The notes under the pieces were generated by a model that saw only the letters and a list, made by a program, of their open reading frames with translations, was not told the origin of the DNA and ran no database searches. The translations under genes and the position numbers were made by a program. A stretch of DNA of 64,000 nucleotides from the NCBI GenBank assembly GCA_958296195.1, contig OY282455.1, forward strand, positions 372,001 through 436,000. The letters run 5' to 3'. The stretch is from an uncultured Pseudomonadales bacterium. Lineage in GTDB: Bacteria; Pseudomonadota; Gammaproteobacteria; Pseudomonadales; Azotimanducaceae. Positions within the stretch are counted from its first letter, which is position 1; the number at the start of each line of letters is the position of its first letter. Positions 18,098 to 25,784 of this stretch are shown here, one piece after another.

Positions 18098-18895
18098 TCA
18101 TTTTCCGCGGAACTGAGCTTTGCGCTTGGCCATGAAGGCTTGCCGACCCTCCCGGTAGTCCTCGCTGTCGAAGCAGGCGTTGACCAGGGCCTCCACCGCC
18201 GCCAATTCGGCCGGTGATGCGCCTTGCTCCCAAGCATTGAGCGCGGCCTTGGACGCCTCGACCGAAAGCGGCGCGTTGCCGGCGACGGTTTTGGCGTAGG
18301 CTAGGGTCTTCGCTTCAATGTCCCCGCGCTCCTCTAGGTGGTTGACCAAGCCCATTACCTTGGCTTCTGCCGCCGCCATGATTCGGGCGGAGAACAGAAT
18401 GTCCCGAGCCTGCGCAGGCCCGGCGATGCGGGCCAACTTCGCCAAGCTGTCGTAAGCGTAGCCCAAGCCCAAGCGGGCGGCGGGAATGCCAAACTTCGAG
18501 TCCGGCGTGGCGAAGCGAACGTCCGCAGCCAAGGCGGTGGCCAGCCCGCCGCCAATGCAGTAACCCTCGACCAGGGCGATCAACGGCTTGGGAAAGTTGG
18601 CCAAGGCTTGGTTGGCGCGCTCGGCCACCCGATCGTACTGCTCCTTCTGCCGGGCGTTGCTGCGCTGGGCTTCGAACTCGGAGATGTCCGCCCCGGAGAC
18701 GAACGCTTTGCCCCCGGTGCCGCGCATGATGACCACGCGCACCCCATCGTCCACGGCGAACGCCTCAAGAATGTCGGCGATGCCCCGCCACATCTCCAGA
18801 GACAGCGCATTGTGCTTGGCCGGATGGTTGAAGATCATCCAGCCGACGCCGTCCTCGCTGCGAGCCAGCATCCGCTCAGTATCAAGTTGCACCAT
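18098..18895 (-). CDS. Enoyl-CoA hydratase/isomerase family protein
   Basis: A 265-aa crotonase-fold enzyme. The oxyanion-hole segments are visible as KHNALSLEMW plus KAFVSGADISEF and the ALVEGYCIGGGLATALAADV helix. At the two usual catalytic acidic positions, the first reads G (VEGYCIGGGLA) and the second region reads GIPAARLGLGYAYD, where active hydratases typically have E. This could therefore be an isomerase or methylglutaconyl-type member rather than a classical hydratase. It stands next to acyl-CoA genes (22.4-25.7 kb) from which the IS1-like element now separates it. Confidence 0.9.
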   Translation of the reverse strand: MVQLDTERMLARSEDGVGWMIFNHPAKHNALSLEMWRGIADILEAFAVDDGVRVVIMRGTGGKAFVSGADISEFEAQRSNARQKEQYDRVAERANQALANFPKPLIALVEGYCIGGGLATALAADVRFATPDSKFGIPAARLGLGYAYDSLAKLARIAGPAQARDILFSARIMAAAEAKVMGLVNHLEERGDIEAKTLAYAKTVAGNAPLSVEASKAALNAWEQGASPAELAAVEALVNACFDSEDYREGRQAFMAKRKAQFRGK

Positions 18896-19137
18896 TTTGC
18901 TCCAGCCTCGGTTTTCCCCAAAAGTTACCCAAACAAGCTACTGGCCCAACAAGGATTTGCCAAGCGCAATGAACTTGGCTGTTGGGAACAAATGGAGTGT
19001 CCGCCTTACCGAGATGCGAACAGCGCTGGCTTCAAGCACCGGCAGTCGGGATGCAAACTGGCGCTGCGGAAAGCGCCAAAGCCTTGCCCGCGCTCACCGC
19101 AGCCAAACCGGACAGTTAATTTGTTGTCAACATCAGG

Positions 19138-19145
19138 GGAATCAG
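19138..19145 (+). repeat. 8-bp target site duplication, left copy
   Basis: GGAATCAG directly before the left inverted repeat of the IS1-like element. The same octamer follows the right inverted repeat at 21933-21940. An intact duplication means the element moved here as one unit and has not rearranged since. Confidence 0.85.
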
Positions 19146-19159
19146 GGTAGTGTAGCAGT

Positions 19160-20080
19160 TTAACTTTCTGCCGTCTTTTGGCGAGGCTTGTACTTCGCCC
19201 CCGGCTTAGGCCCCGGCTTCTTGCGCTCCGGCGCAACCGCGTCAATCAACCCCACTATCCATTCACAATCATGCACCGTGTTGGCCAACCCCGCTTCCAT
19301 TGCCGGAGTGACCCGCAAAGTGCCGTGAACACGGCAAAAGTTGTAGTGCAGGAAAAATAGGTGGAGCATGGCGACATGCCGTTCAACCCGCTTGCTGAAA
19401 GCGTTGGTGAGGCGGGTAAACCGCCTGTTGCCCATGCGTATGGTCAAGTTGTGCCGCTCGACATACGACGTGTTGGCCTTGCGCATGTCCGGGTCGCCTT
19501 CAACCCGACGCTTTTCAACCTTGGTGCATACCGGCGGGCTGTAGCGCCTCTCGTTGTCCGTGCCCGTCTCTTTGCCGTACTGCTTAACCACTTGGGCAAA
19601 GTCTACGTCACCGCCGAATGCGCCTTCCACGGCTTCCGCATACGCCTTTAAGCCGTCCGTTGATATTTGCGGTCGGTCGTGCAAGCGACCGCGCAAGTCG
19701 TCCATGAACTCCAACGCAGCCCTGCTGCCGCGGTCGCCGCTCACAAGGTAACTGATAATCAATTTGCTTTCGGCGTCAAAGGCGGTAAAGGTCCAAGCGT
19801 CGCCGGCCCCTTCGGGCGCGTTTTTGGCGCGGGGAACCGTGCTCTTTTTGGCGTACACAAAACCCCAGATTTCGTCGCACTCAATGCGCCGGTTGCCGGT
19901 TATGCCTCGCACCTTTTCGTGATGGTGGTTGGCGCAAGCCTTGCCTGCGTCTTCAAGCAGTTTGGCGACCGTGTTGATGCTGACGCCGGTTATGCGCGTC
20001 ACCGCCCGCATGGACATCCCTTCAACCAGCAAAGCAAGGATCTGGGCGCGTTGTTTTGTGGGCAACTTGTTCATGGGCAT
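19160..20080 (-). CDS. IS1-family-like transposase
   Basis: A 306-aa DDE transposase. The N-terminal helix-turn-helix ([20 protein letters not shown], then [16 protein letters not shown]) is followed by [12 protein letters not shown] with the first catalytic Asp. Next come [20 protein letters not shown], the [13 protein letters not shown] segment (second Asp) and the [20 protein letters not shown] block with the catalytic Glu. The [13 protein letters not shown] tail and a basic, proline-rich C-terminus ([13 protein letters not shown]) complete it. Start ATG 20080 is preferred over 20113 for family fit. The stop overlaps the left terminal repeat, so the element is minimal on that side. Confidence 0.9.
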   Translation of the reverse strand: MPMNKLPTKQRAQILALLVEGMSMRAVTRITGVSINTVAKLLEDAGKACANHHHEKVRGITGNRRIECDEIWGFVYAKKSTVPRAKNAPEGAGDAWTFTAFDAESKLIISYLVSGDRGSRAALEFMDDLRGRLHDRPQISTDGLKAYAEAVEGAFGGDVDFAQVVKQYGKETGTDNERRYSPPVCTKVEKRRVEGDPDMRKANTSYVERHNLTIRMGNRRFTRLTNAFSKRVERHVAMLHLFFLHYNFCRVHGTLRVTPAMEAGLANTVHDCEWIVGLIDAVAPERKKPGPKPGAKYKPRQKTAES

Positions 20081-20282
20081 ATTGTGGCACTCGGACAGCA
20101 AAAAGGCAAGCATTTTTTGCAGTTTAATTAAATTGGCCGTGGCCGCCTATGGAATTTGCGGCAATTCCCTATAATTTGCTGCGGTTCCCTATAAAAGTAT
20201 GTCCATTCTCCACTTGTTTTCATGTACTATTCCCGTTGTAATTGTGGTCAGGGGTGACCGCAATGCTCGAAGGAGAACGCAA

Positions 20283-20510
20283 ATGCACATAGGTCCCAAT
20301 GGGGAAAAGCGGCCCGCGGATACCATAGCCCAAGCCGTTCTTATTGGCAAAATCGCCACTAGGCAAGTTGAAGACCCCTCCGTCCACGCCGCCAAAAGCG
20401 TGGCCGGGCGCAAGGGTGCCAAGGTGCGGTCACAACGGATGAATTCAGAGCAACGCAAGGCGGTCGCCAAAAACGCCGCCGCTGCCCGTTGGGAGCAACC
20501 CGTTGCTTAA
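20283..20510 (+). CDS. Small basic protein, passenger of the IS1-like element
   Basis: A 75-aa protein starting MHIGPNGEKRPADTIAQAVL with a good ribosome site (AAGGAGA) seven bases upstream. The C-terminal half is basic and Ala-rich (KSVAGRKGAKVRSQRMNSEQ, then AVAKNAAAARW), a pattern seen in many short nucleic-acid-associated proteins of mobile DNA. It is divergent from the transposase and convergent with the tRNA unit. Function unknown; a regulator or accessory transposition protein is possible. Confidence 0.65.
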   Translation: MHIGPNGEKRPADTIAQAVLIGKIATRQVEDPSVHAAKSVAGRKGAKVRSQRMNSEQRKAVAKNAAAARWEQPVA

Positions 20511-20524
20511 CAGAACAGCGAGCG

Positions 20525-20555
20525 GCGGTGCTGGGCGTAAGCCCAGCGTCACCGC
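20525..20555 (-). terminator. GC-rich hairpin 1, downstream of the tRNA pair
   Basis: GCTGGGC and GCCCAGC (20530-20536 and 20541-20547) form a 7-bp stem with a GTAA tetraloop, extended by GCGGTG/CACCGC (20525-20530, 20550-20555). It follows the 3' end of the promoter-distal tRNA on the minus strand and also lies just after the stop of the small basic gene, so it may end transcription from both sides. There is no U-tract. Confidence 0.5.
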
Positions 20556-20559
20556 AAGT

Positions 20560-20633
20560 TGGTGCGGGTGGAGGGAATCGAACCCTCGGCGTCCTTTCGC
20601 ACAAGGCAGTTTTACCGCCTAAACTACACCCGC
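20560..20633 (-). tRNA. tRNA gene inside IS1-like element, anticodon read as GCG
   Basis: Read on the minus strand, the acceptor stem GCGGGTG pairs fully with CACCCGC and is followed by an encoded ACCA end. The D arm is GTTT/AAAC, and the T arm is GAGGG-TTCGATT-CCCTC. The anticodon stem GCCTT/AGGAC is imperfect (one mismatch and a G-U pair) and the variable loop is short. The loop GTGCGAA gives anticodon GCG, which would read CGC (Arg), while the body looks glycine-like. Identity is therefore uncertain, and the gene may be degenerate or specialised. Confidence 0.75.
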
Positions 20634-20638
20634 AACAG

Positions 20639-20669
20639 GCCCAAGCACCGCTGATAACGGTGCTTGGGC
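20639..20669 (-). other. GC-rich hairpin 2 between the two tRNA genes
   Basis: A perfect 12-bp stem: GCCCAAGCACCG (20639-20650) pairs with CGGTGCTTGGGC (20658-20669) around a 7-base loop. It separates the two tRNA genes and shares the GCACCG/CGGTGC inner stem with hairpin 3. A processing signal, terminator or recombination site are all possible. Confidence 0.6.
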
Positions 20670-20689
20670 CACTCGATCGCGCCCTTAAT

Positions 20690-20764
20690 TGGTGCGGCAG
20701 GGGAGAATCGAACTCCCATCGGCCCTTGGAAAGAGGGAAGTCTTAGCCGTTGGACGACTGCCGC
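20690..20764 (-). tRNA. tRNA-Glu-like gene (anticodon TTC) inside IS1-like element
   Basis: On the minus strand the acceptor stem GCGGCAG pairs with CTGCCGC, and ACCA is encoded at the 3' end. The T arm GGGAG-TTCGATT-CTCCC is perfect. The D arm GTCCAACGGCTAAGAC matches the tRNA-Glu pattern except for one mismatch. The anticodon stem has four pairs (CCCT/AGGG) with loop CTTTCCA, giving TTC (Glu), though position 37 is a pyrimidine, which is abnormal. Probably expressed together with the neighbouring tRNA gene. Confidence 0.8.
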
Positions 20765-20768
20765 GCTA

Positions 20769-20798
20769 GGTCCCGCACCGCCACAACGGTGCGGGACC
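20769..20798 (-). other. GC-rich hairpin 3 upstream of the tRNA pair
   Basis: A perfect 12-bp stem: GGTCCCGCACCG (20769-20780) pairs with CGGTGCGGGACC (20787-20798) around a 6-base loop. It lies between the lipoprotein stop and the first tRNA, so on the minus strand it may end the lipoprotein transcript or be a processing site for a joint transcript. Confidence 0.6.
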
Positions 20799-20845
20799 AC
20801 TTTTTCGAGCCTATCCAACTAGCAGCAAGGTGTCAAGACCTCAGG

Positions 20846-21139
20846 CTACTGCTGAACGCATTCCCATAGCGCCCGATACACGATTGTGTTGGCCCATACG
20901 CCCGGTAGTACGCGGTCTTTCCACGCGCTAACGGGGCGAGCTTCTCGATCAAAACTGTTGCAGCGAATTCGGGCATCCGTCTCGGTTTCGTCAAAAATCG
21001 CCTGCGTGGACAAATCCCCCCTTGCCGTTTGGTGCTCAACAAAGATGTTCTCTTCGTCAAGATCGGCAGTGTAGGTTTGCTCTGTGACGCAACCCGCCAC
21101 CACAACCATAGCCACCAGCGCCGCCACTAAATACCGCAT
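20846..21139 (-). CDS. Small lipoprotein, passenger of the IS1-like element
   Basis: A 97-aa protein with a lipoprotein signal: MRYLVAALVAMVVVAGC, lipobox VAGC at residues 14-17. The mature part (TEQTYTADLDEENIFVEHQT) is acidic with two further Cys and no known domain. The start at 21139 has AGGAG eight bases upstream; the ATG two codons earlier is too close to that site. It is followed by hairpin 3 and preceded by the secreted-protein gene, likely in one operon. Cell-surface genes are unusual cargo for an IS1-like element. Confidence 0.75.
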   Translation of the reverse strand: MRYLVAALVAMVVVAGCVTEQTYTADLDEENIFVEHQTARGDLSTQAIFDETETDARIRCNSFDREARPVSAWKDRVLPGVWANTIVYRALWECVQQ

Positions 21140-21164
21140 GTTCATTCTCCTGTTGGTGGTTGCC

Positions 21165-21692
21165 TTACGGCGTTGCTCCGGGCCTTGGCGGGCACTCTTG
21201 CCCTTCATAGAAAGAAAAGGTCACCTCGTTTCCCGCCCAATCTTCCGCAAGCCAATGAGTGCGCGGCTGCGGATTGCGCATGAAGCGAAGCTCGGAAGTG
21301 TTCAGCCATACGTCTGTGCCTAGATGCCTAACAACGTGGATATGCTGGTCTAATGTGCAAGCCCATGCCCCTCGCCGCCATACCGGAAAATTGGAGGCGA
21401 ATGGCAGCGTTTGGTTTTCCGCCAACGGCACAAATCGTTCCAAGTAATCCGAAACGTCGGGGTGTTGCTTATTGCATTCAACATACCTGTTTTCTTCGTC
21501 CACGCGAATAACAAGGTCTGAAACCTGGTGGCGTTCAGAGTAGCTGACTTGCGCGCAAACCCACGGGTCTGGCATTGTCAGCGTGGGCAAAGCGGTCACT
21601 TCAACCTTTTGGGTAGTCGCCGTTTCTTCGGTTGCTGACCAAGCTAGGACAGGCAGTGGGGCGAGAAGTATCAGGGCAAACAAGTTCTTCAT
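21165..21692 (-). CDS. Secreted/periplasmic protein, passenger of the IS1-like element
   Basis: A 175-aa protein with a Sec signal peptide (MKNLFALILLAPLPVLAWSA) and no lipobox. The mature part contains repeated aromatic and acidic stretches (PWVCAQVSYSERHQVSDLVI, EDWAGNEVTFSFYEGQECPP) and four Cys, suggesting disulfides in the periplasm. No family recognised. Start ATG 21692 chosen because the signal peptide begins there. It lies 25 bases upstream of the lipoprotein gene, so the two probably form a pair. Confidence 0.7.
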   Translation of the reverse strand: MKNLFALILLAPLPVLAWSATEETATTQKVEVTALPTLTMPDPWVCAQVSYSERHQVSDLVIRVDEENRYVECNKQHPDVSDYLERFVPLAENQTLPFASNFPVWRRGAWACTLDQHIHVVRHLGTDVWLNTSELRFMRNPQPRTHWLAEDWAGNEVTFSFYEGQECPPRPGATP

Positions 21693-21932
21693 GACTGAGG
21701 CTCCATGTCGTGATTGCATTCCCGGCATGGAGCCGGGCCGTTGCAAACGCCATGCAGCAACATGAGTCCCCGCCTATTCGCCAAGGCTAGGGGAGCTACC
21801 TCTAGCCGGGCATAGGGGCTATTGTATTCAGCGGGCAGCCCGACAAGGGCGAGCTGCATAACGTTTGCACGGTATATAATACTTCTCGGGGTAGGGAAGT
21901 AAAGAGCAGAAAGTTAAACTGCTACACTACCG

Positions 21933-21940
21933 GAATCAGG
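21933..21940 (+). repeat. 8-bp target site duplication, right copy
   Basis: GGAATCAG directly after the right inverted repeat of the IS1-like element; identical to 19138-19145. Confidence 0.85.
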
Positions 21941-22002
21941 GCTGGTCTAGGCTGACAAATGCGCTAGGATACTGTTCTGCAATGCCGCTGAGAACTGAAC
22001 CG

Positions 22003-22212
22003 ATGCACATCTACACAGCTGTTGTCGAACGCTGCCAAGACACCTGCTTGTATGTGGGCCATGTGCCGGGTTTCCCGGGGGCGCATAGCCAAGGGGAGAC
22101 CTTGGAGGAGCTCAACGACAACCTGCGGGAGGTGATCGCACTACTCCTTGACGGCGGGGAACCCAACCTGGAAAGCGAATACGTCGGCACCCAAACCGTC
22201 GTCGTCGCGTAA
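22003..22212 (+). CDS. HicB-family antitoxin-like protein
   Basis: A 69-aa protein with the HicB fold: MHIYTAVVERCQDTCLYVGH, then VPGFPGAHSQGETLEELNDN and a final strand TQTVVVA. Start ATG 22003 is preferred to 21982 because the family begins at the first beta strand. A HicA-like reading frame lies immediately downstream on the opposite strand, which is not the usual co-directional hicAB arrangement, so the module is probably rearranged and no longer a working toxin-antitoxin pair. Confidence 0.8.
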   Translation: MHIYTAVVERCQDTCLYVGHVPGFPGAHSQGETLEELNDNLREVIALLLDGGEPNLESEYVGTQTVVVA

Positions 22213-22227
22213 TGCTGCGACAAATTC

Positions 22228-22461
22228 CTACAAGGTCCTAACTTTCCGGAGCAGCCTACCGGCGATGCTCGATAAGCGCGTGGACTGGCAGGCCGACATC
22301 CTTGCGATTTGACGAAGCAGGATGGGAGACAAGTCACGGCCGCCATGAATGGGAACGGTGGTCGTGCGGCCGTCGGCATGGCGGAAACGCTTGTGCGAGC
22401 CCAAGTCGGATAAACTGCGGTGCGAGAGGCAACGGAGGCGCATTGTGGAGTTTGCTGACAC
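22228..22461 (-). pseudogene. HicA toxin remnant
   Basis: The minus-strand frame contains the HicA core GSHKRFRHADGRTTTVPIHG, then GRDLSPILLRQIAR, the dsRNA-binding-like fold with the catalytic His in GSH. The N-terminal strand and helix of HicA (about 25 residues) are replaced by unrelated sequence that overlaps the start of the acyl-CoA dehydrogenase gene, and the C-terminus runs on for about 20 extra residues. This is a decayed partner of the convergent HicB gene. Confidence 0.65.
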
Positions 22462-23611
22462 GGCGGAGCACGAACTAATTCGGGATTCCGTGCGCCGTAT
22501 TTGTGGGGACTACCCGGACGACTATTGGGCCGGCAAGGACGAAGCCCATGAATTCCCTTGGGAGTTCTACAACGCCATGGCGGGGGCCGGCTTTGTTGGC
22601 ATCGCCATACCGGAAGCCTACGGCGGCAGCGGCCAGGGCATCACCGAAGCCAGCATCGTGCTGGAGGAGGTGGCGGCCTCCGGCGCCGCCATGAACGGCT
22701 GCAGCAGCCTGCACCTGTCCATCTTCGGGATGCATCCGGTGGTCAAGTACGGCAGCGAAGCCATGAAGCAGGCGTACTTGCCCAGGGTGGTGAACGGCGA
22801 CCTGCATGTGGCCTTCGGCGTCACCGAACCGGACGCCGGCACCAACACCGCCGCCATCAAGACTTCCGCCCGGCGCCAAGGCGACCACTACATCGTCCGC
22901 GGACGCAAGGTCTGGACCACCAAGGCGCTGGACGCCGAGCGGGTGCTGCTGCTCACCCGCACCGCCTCCCCAGAGGAGGCCGGTGGCAAGACCGGCGGGC
23001 TGACGCTGCTGCTCGCCGAACTCCAGCGGCCTGAGGTGAGCATCTCCGCCATCCCCAAACTGGGCCGCAACGCCGTCGCCTCCTGCGAAGTGGTCTATGA
23101 CGATCTGCCGGTGGCGGCCACCGACCGGGTGGGCGAGGAAGGCAAGGGCTTTCGCTACCTGCTTGACGGCCTGAACGCCGAGCGCATCCTAGTAGCTGCG
23201 GAAGCCCTCGGCATCGGGCGGGCGGCGCTTGGGCGGGCGGTGGGCTACGCCAACGAACGGGTGGTGTTCAACCGACCCATCGGCCAAAACCAAGGCGTTG
23301 CGTTTCCCCTCGGCGAAGCGAGGATTCGGCTGGACGCCGCGGAGCTGATGATCCGCAAGGCCAGCTGGCTGCTGGACCAAGGCCAACCCTGCGGCGCGGA
23401 AGCGAACATGGCCAAATGGCTGGCGGCGGACGCCGCCTTCCAGGCCGCCGACCAGGCCGTGCAAACCCACGGCGGCTTCGGCTACGCCAAGGAGTACCAT
23501 GTGGAGCGCTACTGGCGCGAAGCGCGGCTGATGCGCATCGCCCCCATCTCCCAAGAGATGATCCTGAACTACGTCACGGAGCATGTGCTGGAGTTGCCCC
23601 GCTCCTACTAG
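22445..23611 (+). CDS. Acyl-CoA dehydrogenase
   Basis: A 388-aa flavoenzyme of acyl-CoA beta-oxidation. Start is GTG 22445 (MEFADTAEHELIRDSVRRI) with GGAGG seven bases upstream. Family landmarks include AIPEAYGGSGQGITEASIVL, the FAD-binding AFGVTEPDAGTNTAAIKT segment, the RGRKVWTTKA strand, GLNAERILVAAEALGIGRAA, YANERVVFNRPIGQNQGVAF and QTHGGFGYAKEYHVERYWRE. It ends four bases into the convergent acyl-CoA synthetase gene. Likely works with the enoyl-CoA hydratase and synthetase genes nearby. Confidence 0.95.
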   Translation: MEFADTAEHELIRDSVRRICGDYPDDYWAGKDEAHEFPWEFYNAMAGAGFVGIAIPEAYGGSGQGITEASIVLEEVAASGAAMNGCSSLHLSIFGMHPVVKYGSEAMKQAYLPRVVNGDLHVAFGVTEPDAGTNTAAIKTSARRQGDHYIVRGRKVWTTKALDAERVLLLTRTASPEEAGGKTGGLTLLLAELQRPEVSISAIPKLGRNAVASCEVVYDDLPVAATDRVGEEGKGFRYLLDGLNAERILVAAEALGIGRAALGRAVGYANERVVFNRPIGQNQGVAFPLGEARIRLDAAELMIRKASWLLDQGQPCGAEANMAKWLAADAAFQAADQAVQTHGGFGYAKEYHVERYWREARLMRIAPISQEMILNYVTEHVLELPRSY

Positions 23612-24777
23612 CGCGAAGACCGCTCCAGTGCTTTGATGGCCTCTTCCCGCAGGCCGCGCTTGAATATCTTGCCGGAAGCAATTCTGGGCAGTTGCCCTTC
23701 CCTGATCCAGACATGCGCCGGCGCCTTGAACTTGGCTAGGCGAGAGGCCACTCCCTCCTGCACCGCCGCCGGCGTTAGGATGGCACCGGGCTTGGCAGCC
23801 ACCACCGCCGCCACCGCCTCCCCAAGGCGTTCGTCCGGTACGCCGAAGACGGCGCACTCCAGAACCCCCGGCAGTTCGTAGATGGCGGCCTCCACCTCCT
23901 GGCAGCCGATGTTCTCGCCGCCGCGGATCACCATGTCCTTTGCGCGGTCGGTGATGAAGACGAAGTCCTCCTCGTCCATGTAACCAATGTCGCCGGTGTG
24001 GACCCAGCCATCGGTCAGCGCCTTGGCGGTGTCTTCGGGCCGGTTCCAGTAGCTGGAGAAGTTCATCGGCCCGCGAATCCAGATTTCGCCGGTCTGGTTG
24101 CGGGGCAACTCCTCCCCGGCGGCGTCCACCACCTTGATGTCCACCACCAGCGCCAGCGGCGGCCCACAGCTTTGCGGGCGCGCCACCAGGTTGGCGCCGC
24201 TGATGCCGGTGCCCAAGCCGTTGGTCTCGGTCATGCCGTAGCCGGTGCCGGGAATGACCGAGCGCCGGTCTATCTGGCGGGTCTGCTCCGGGACCATGAG
24301 CGCTCCGCCGCCGCCCATGGCGACGAGGCTGGAGAGATCGTAGGCGTCGTAGTTCGGCGACTGCACCAGTTCCCAAGCCATGGTCGGCACGCCGTTGAAG
24401 TGGGTGATGCGCTCCCGCTCGATGATGGCCAGCGCCTCTTCCGCATCCCATTTGTACATGCCCACCAGCTTGCGCCCCTGGCGAAACGACGAAAGGAAAT
24501 GCACGTTCAGCCCCGTGACGTGAAACAAAGGCACCGAGAGGATCAAGGCTAGCTGCTGGGACGGCGCGGCTGGGGCGTCCTCCCCCATCATGGCCGCCCC
24601 CAGAGCGGCGGCGGACTCCCAGCCGAGCAGGGCATGAATGATGGCCCGATGGCTGGACAGCACTCCCTTGGGATGGTCCGTGGAGCCGGAGGTGTAGAGC
24701 AGGGTGGCCGGGGCCTCGGAACCGACGGGCGCCGGCTCATACGCGGCGGCGGCCTGGGGCAGCTCATCGATGTTCAT
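23608..24777 (-). CDS. Acyl-CoA synthetase (AMP-binding), N-terminally truncated
   Basis: A 389-aa fragment of an adenylate-forming enzyme (family usually 520-600 aa). It begins MNIDELPQAAAAYEPAPVGS just before the P-loop YTSGSTDHPKGV, so about 150-170 N-terminal residues of the substrate-binding subdomain are absent. The remaining motifs are intact: GYGMTETNG, TGDIGYMDEEDFVFITDRAK and PRIASGKIFKRGLR with the catalytic Lys near the end. The upstream 58 bases contain no N-terminal coding sequence. It is either a pseudogene or a shortened enzyme; a truncated product would probably be inactive. Confidence 0.85.
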   Translation of the reverse strand: MNIDELPQAAAAYEPAPVGSEAPATLLYTSGSTDHPKGVLSSHRAIIHALLGWESAAALGAAMMGEDAPAAPSQQLALILSVPLFHVTGLNVHFLSSFRQGRKLVGMYKWDAEEALAIIERERITHFNGVPTMAWELVQSPNYDAYDLSSLVAMGGGGALMVPEQTRQIDRRSVIPGTGYGMTETNGLGTGISGANLVARPQSCGPPLALVVDIKVVDAAGEELPRNQTGEIWIRGPMNFSSYWNRPEDTAKALTDGWVHTGDIGYMDEEDFVFITDRAKDMVIRGGENIGCQEVEAAIYELPGVLECAVFGVPDERLGEAVAAVVAAKPGAILTPAAVQEGVASRLAKFKAPAHVWIREGQLPRIASGKIFKRGLREEAIKALERSSR

Positions 24778-24835
24778 GGTTCCGGCTCCACCCGTCTTTA
24801 ACAAGCTCCACTGTGCGGCGCAGCGACGCTCGCGC

Positions 24836-25720
24836 TCAATCCGCCAAGTCCCCAACCACCCGCCAGTATTCCTGCAGCGCGTCGATGTGCGCCTGTGGTG
24901 ACTCCAGCCCGTCGCCTTGGCCGGGCAGCGCCATGGCCCGCATGGCCACATAGTCCGCTCCGGCATCGACCCAAGCCTGCACCTGCTCCCGCCACCGTTC
25001 CGGACCGGACTGATAGTTCAACAGGGCTTCAATGCCGAAGGCGTCTGGTACCCGCCCGGCCTGCCGCAGCGCCGTCCGCACCTCCGCCACGGCCGCCAAG
25101 TTCTGTCGTTGGCCGCTGCCGAATATGAAGCCGTCGCCCAGCCGCGCCGCCCGCTTGAAGGCCACCGGCGAAAAGCCGCCGAACCAGATGGGGATGCGAC
25201 GCTTGGGCAAGGGACTGATCCCGGCGCGGTCGATGCGGTGGAAATCGCCTCGATAGTCCAGCACGTCGTCCGCCCAAAGTTTGCGCAGCAGCGCCACCTG
25301 CTCCTCCTGGCGCCGGCCGCGGTTGCGGAAGTCCTCGTTCAGGCTGTCGTACTCGACGTAGTTCCAACCGGTGCCGACGCCGAGGCGCAGGCGACCGCCG
25401 GAAAGCAAGTCTAACTGCGCGGCCTGCTTCGCCACCAACGCGGTTTGGCGCTGCGGCAGAACGAGAACGCCGGTGGTCAGTTCGATGCGGGTCGTGCAGG
25501 CGGCGAAGTAGCCGAACAGCACGAAGGGTTCGTGGAAGGGGTCCCGTTCGGTGTAGGGCCCCAGCAGCTTCGGCTGCCGCCCTTCGTGAACCGCCCCTAG
25601 AACATGGTCGTAGGCTAGGATGTGGGAGTAGCCAAGCCCCTCCGCCGTTTGCGCCCAATCCCGCAGCAGCGCGGGGTCGTCGCCGATTTCCTGGTGCGGA
25701 AAAACCGTTCCTATCTTCAT
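24836..25720 (-). CDS. LLM-class (luciferase-like, F420- or FMN-dependent) oxidoreductase
   Basis: A 294-aa TIM-barrel oxidoreductase. The N-terminus MKIGTVFPHQEIGDDPALLR is followed by the luciferase-like AYDHVLGAVHEGRQPKLLGP, VLVLPQRQTALVAKQAAQLD and GGRLRLGVGTGWNYVEYDSL blocks, then the C-terminal KRRIPIWFGGFSPVAFKRAA strand. Start ATG 25720 chosen because upstream codons overlap a WS/DGAT-side intergenic frame. It could use F420 or FMN; the sequence alone does not decide. Confidence 0.9.
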   Translation of the reverse strand: MKIGTVFPHQEIGDDPALLRDWAQTAEGLGYSHILAYDHVLGAVHEGRQPKLLGPYTERDPFHEPFVLFGYFAACTTRIELTTGVLVLPQRQTALVAKQAAQLDLLSGGRLRLGVGTGWNYVEYDSLNEDFRNRGRRQEEQVALLRKLWADDVLDYRGDFHRIDRAGISPLPKRRIPIWFGGFSPVAFKRAARLGDGFIFGSGQRQNLAAVAEVRTALRQAGRVPDAFGIEALLNYQSGPERWREQVQAWVDAGADYVAMRAMALPGQGDGLESPQAHIDALQEYWRVVGDLAD

Positions 25721-25784
25721 TAGCGTTCCTCCAGATGCAAATCCGCAGCCGCAACCCGCGACTGATTGTTCGGCACGGCGAAGT

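Larger units (their letters stand above)
19146..21932 (-). mobile_element. Intact IS1-like element carrying two tRNA genes and passenger genes
   Basis: A 2787-bp unit bounded by perfect 26-bp inverted repeats: 19146-19171 starts GGTAGTGTAGCAGTTTAACT and 21907-21932 is its exact reverse complement. It is flanked by the 8-bp duplication GGAATCAG. The repeat end (GGTRRTG) and the duplication length fit the IS1 family. The transposase stop codon lies inside the left repeat. Besides the transposase, the unit holds a small basic-protein gene, two minus-strand tRNA genes with GC-rich hairpins, a lipoprotein gene and a secreted-protein gene. It sits in intergenic DNA between the enoyl-CoA hydratase gene and a HicB gene. 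Confidence 0.92.

Noticed and set aside
18338-19150. Plus-strand open frame antisense to the enoyl-CoA hydratase gene
   Set aside because: The minus strand encodes a recognised crotonase-fold protein; the plus frame runs into the terminal repeat and has no start signal.
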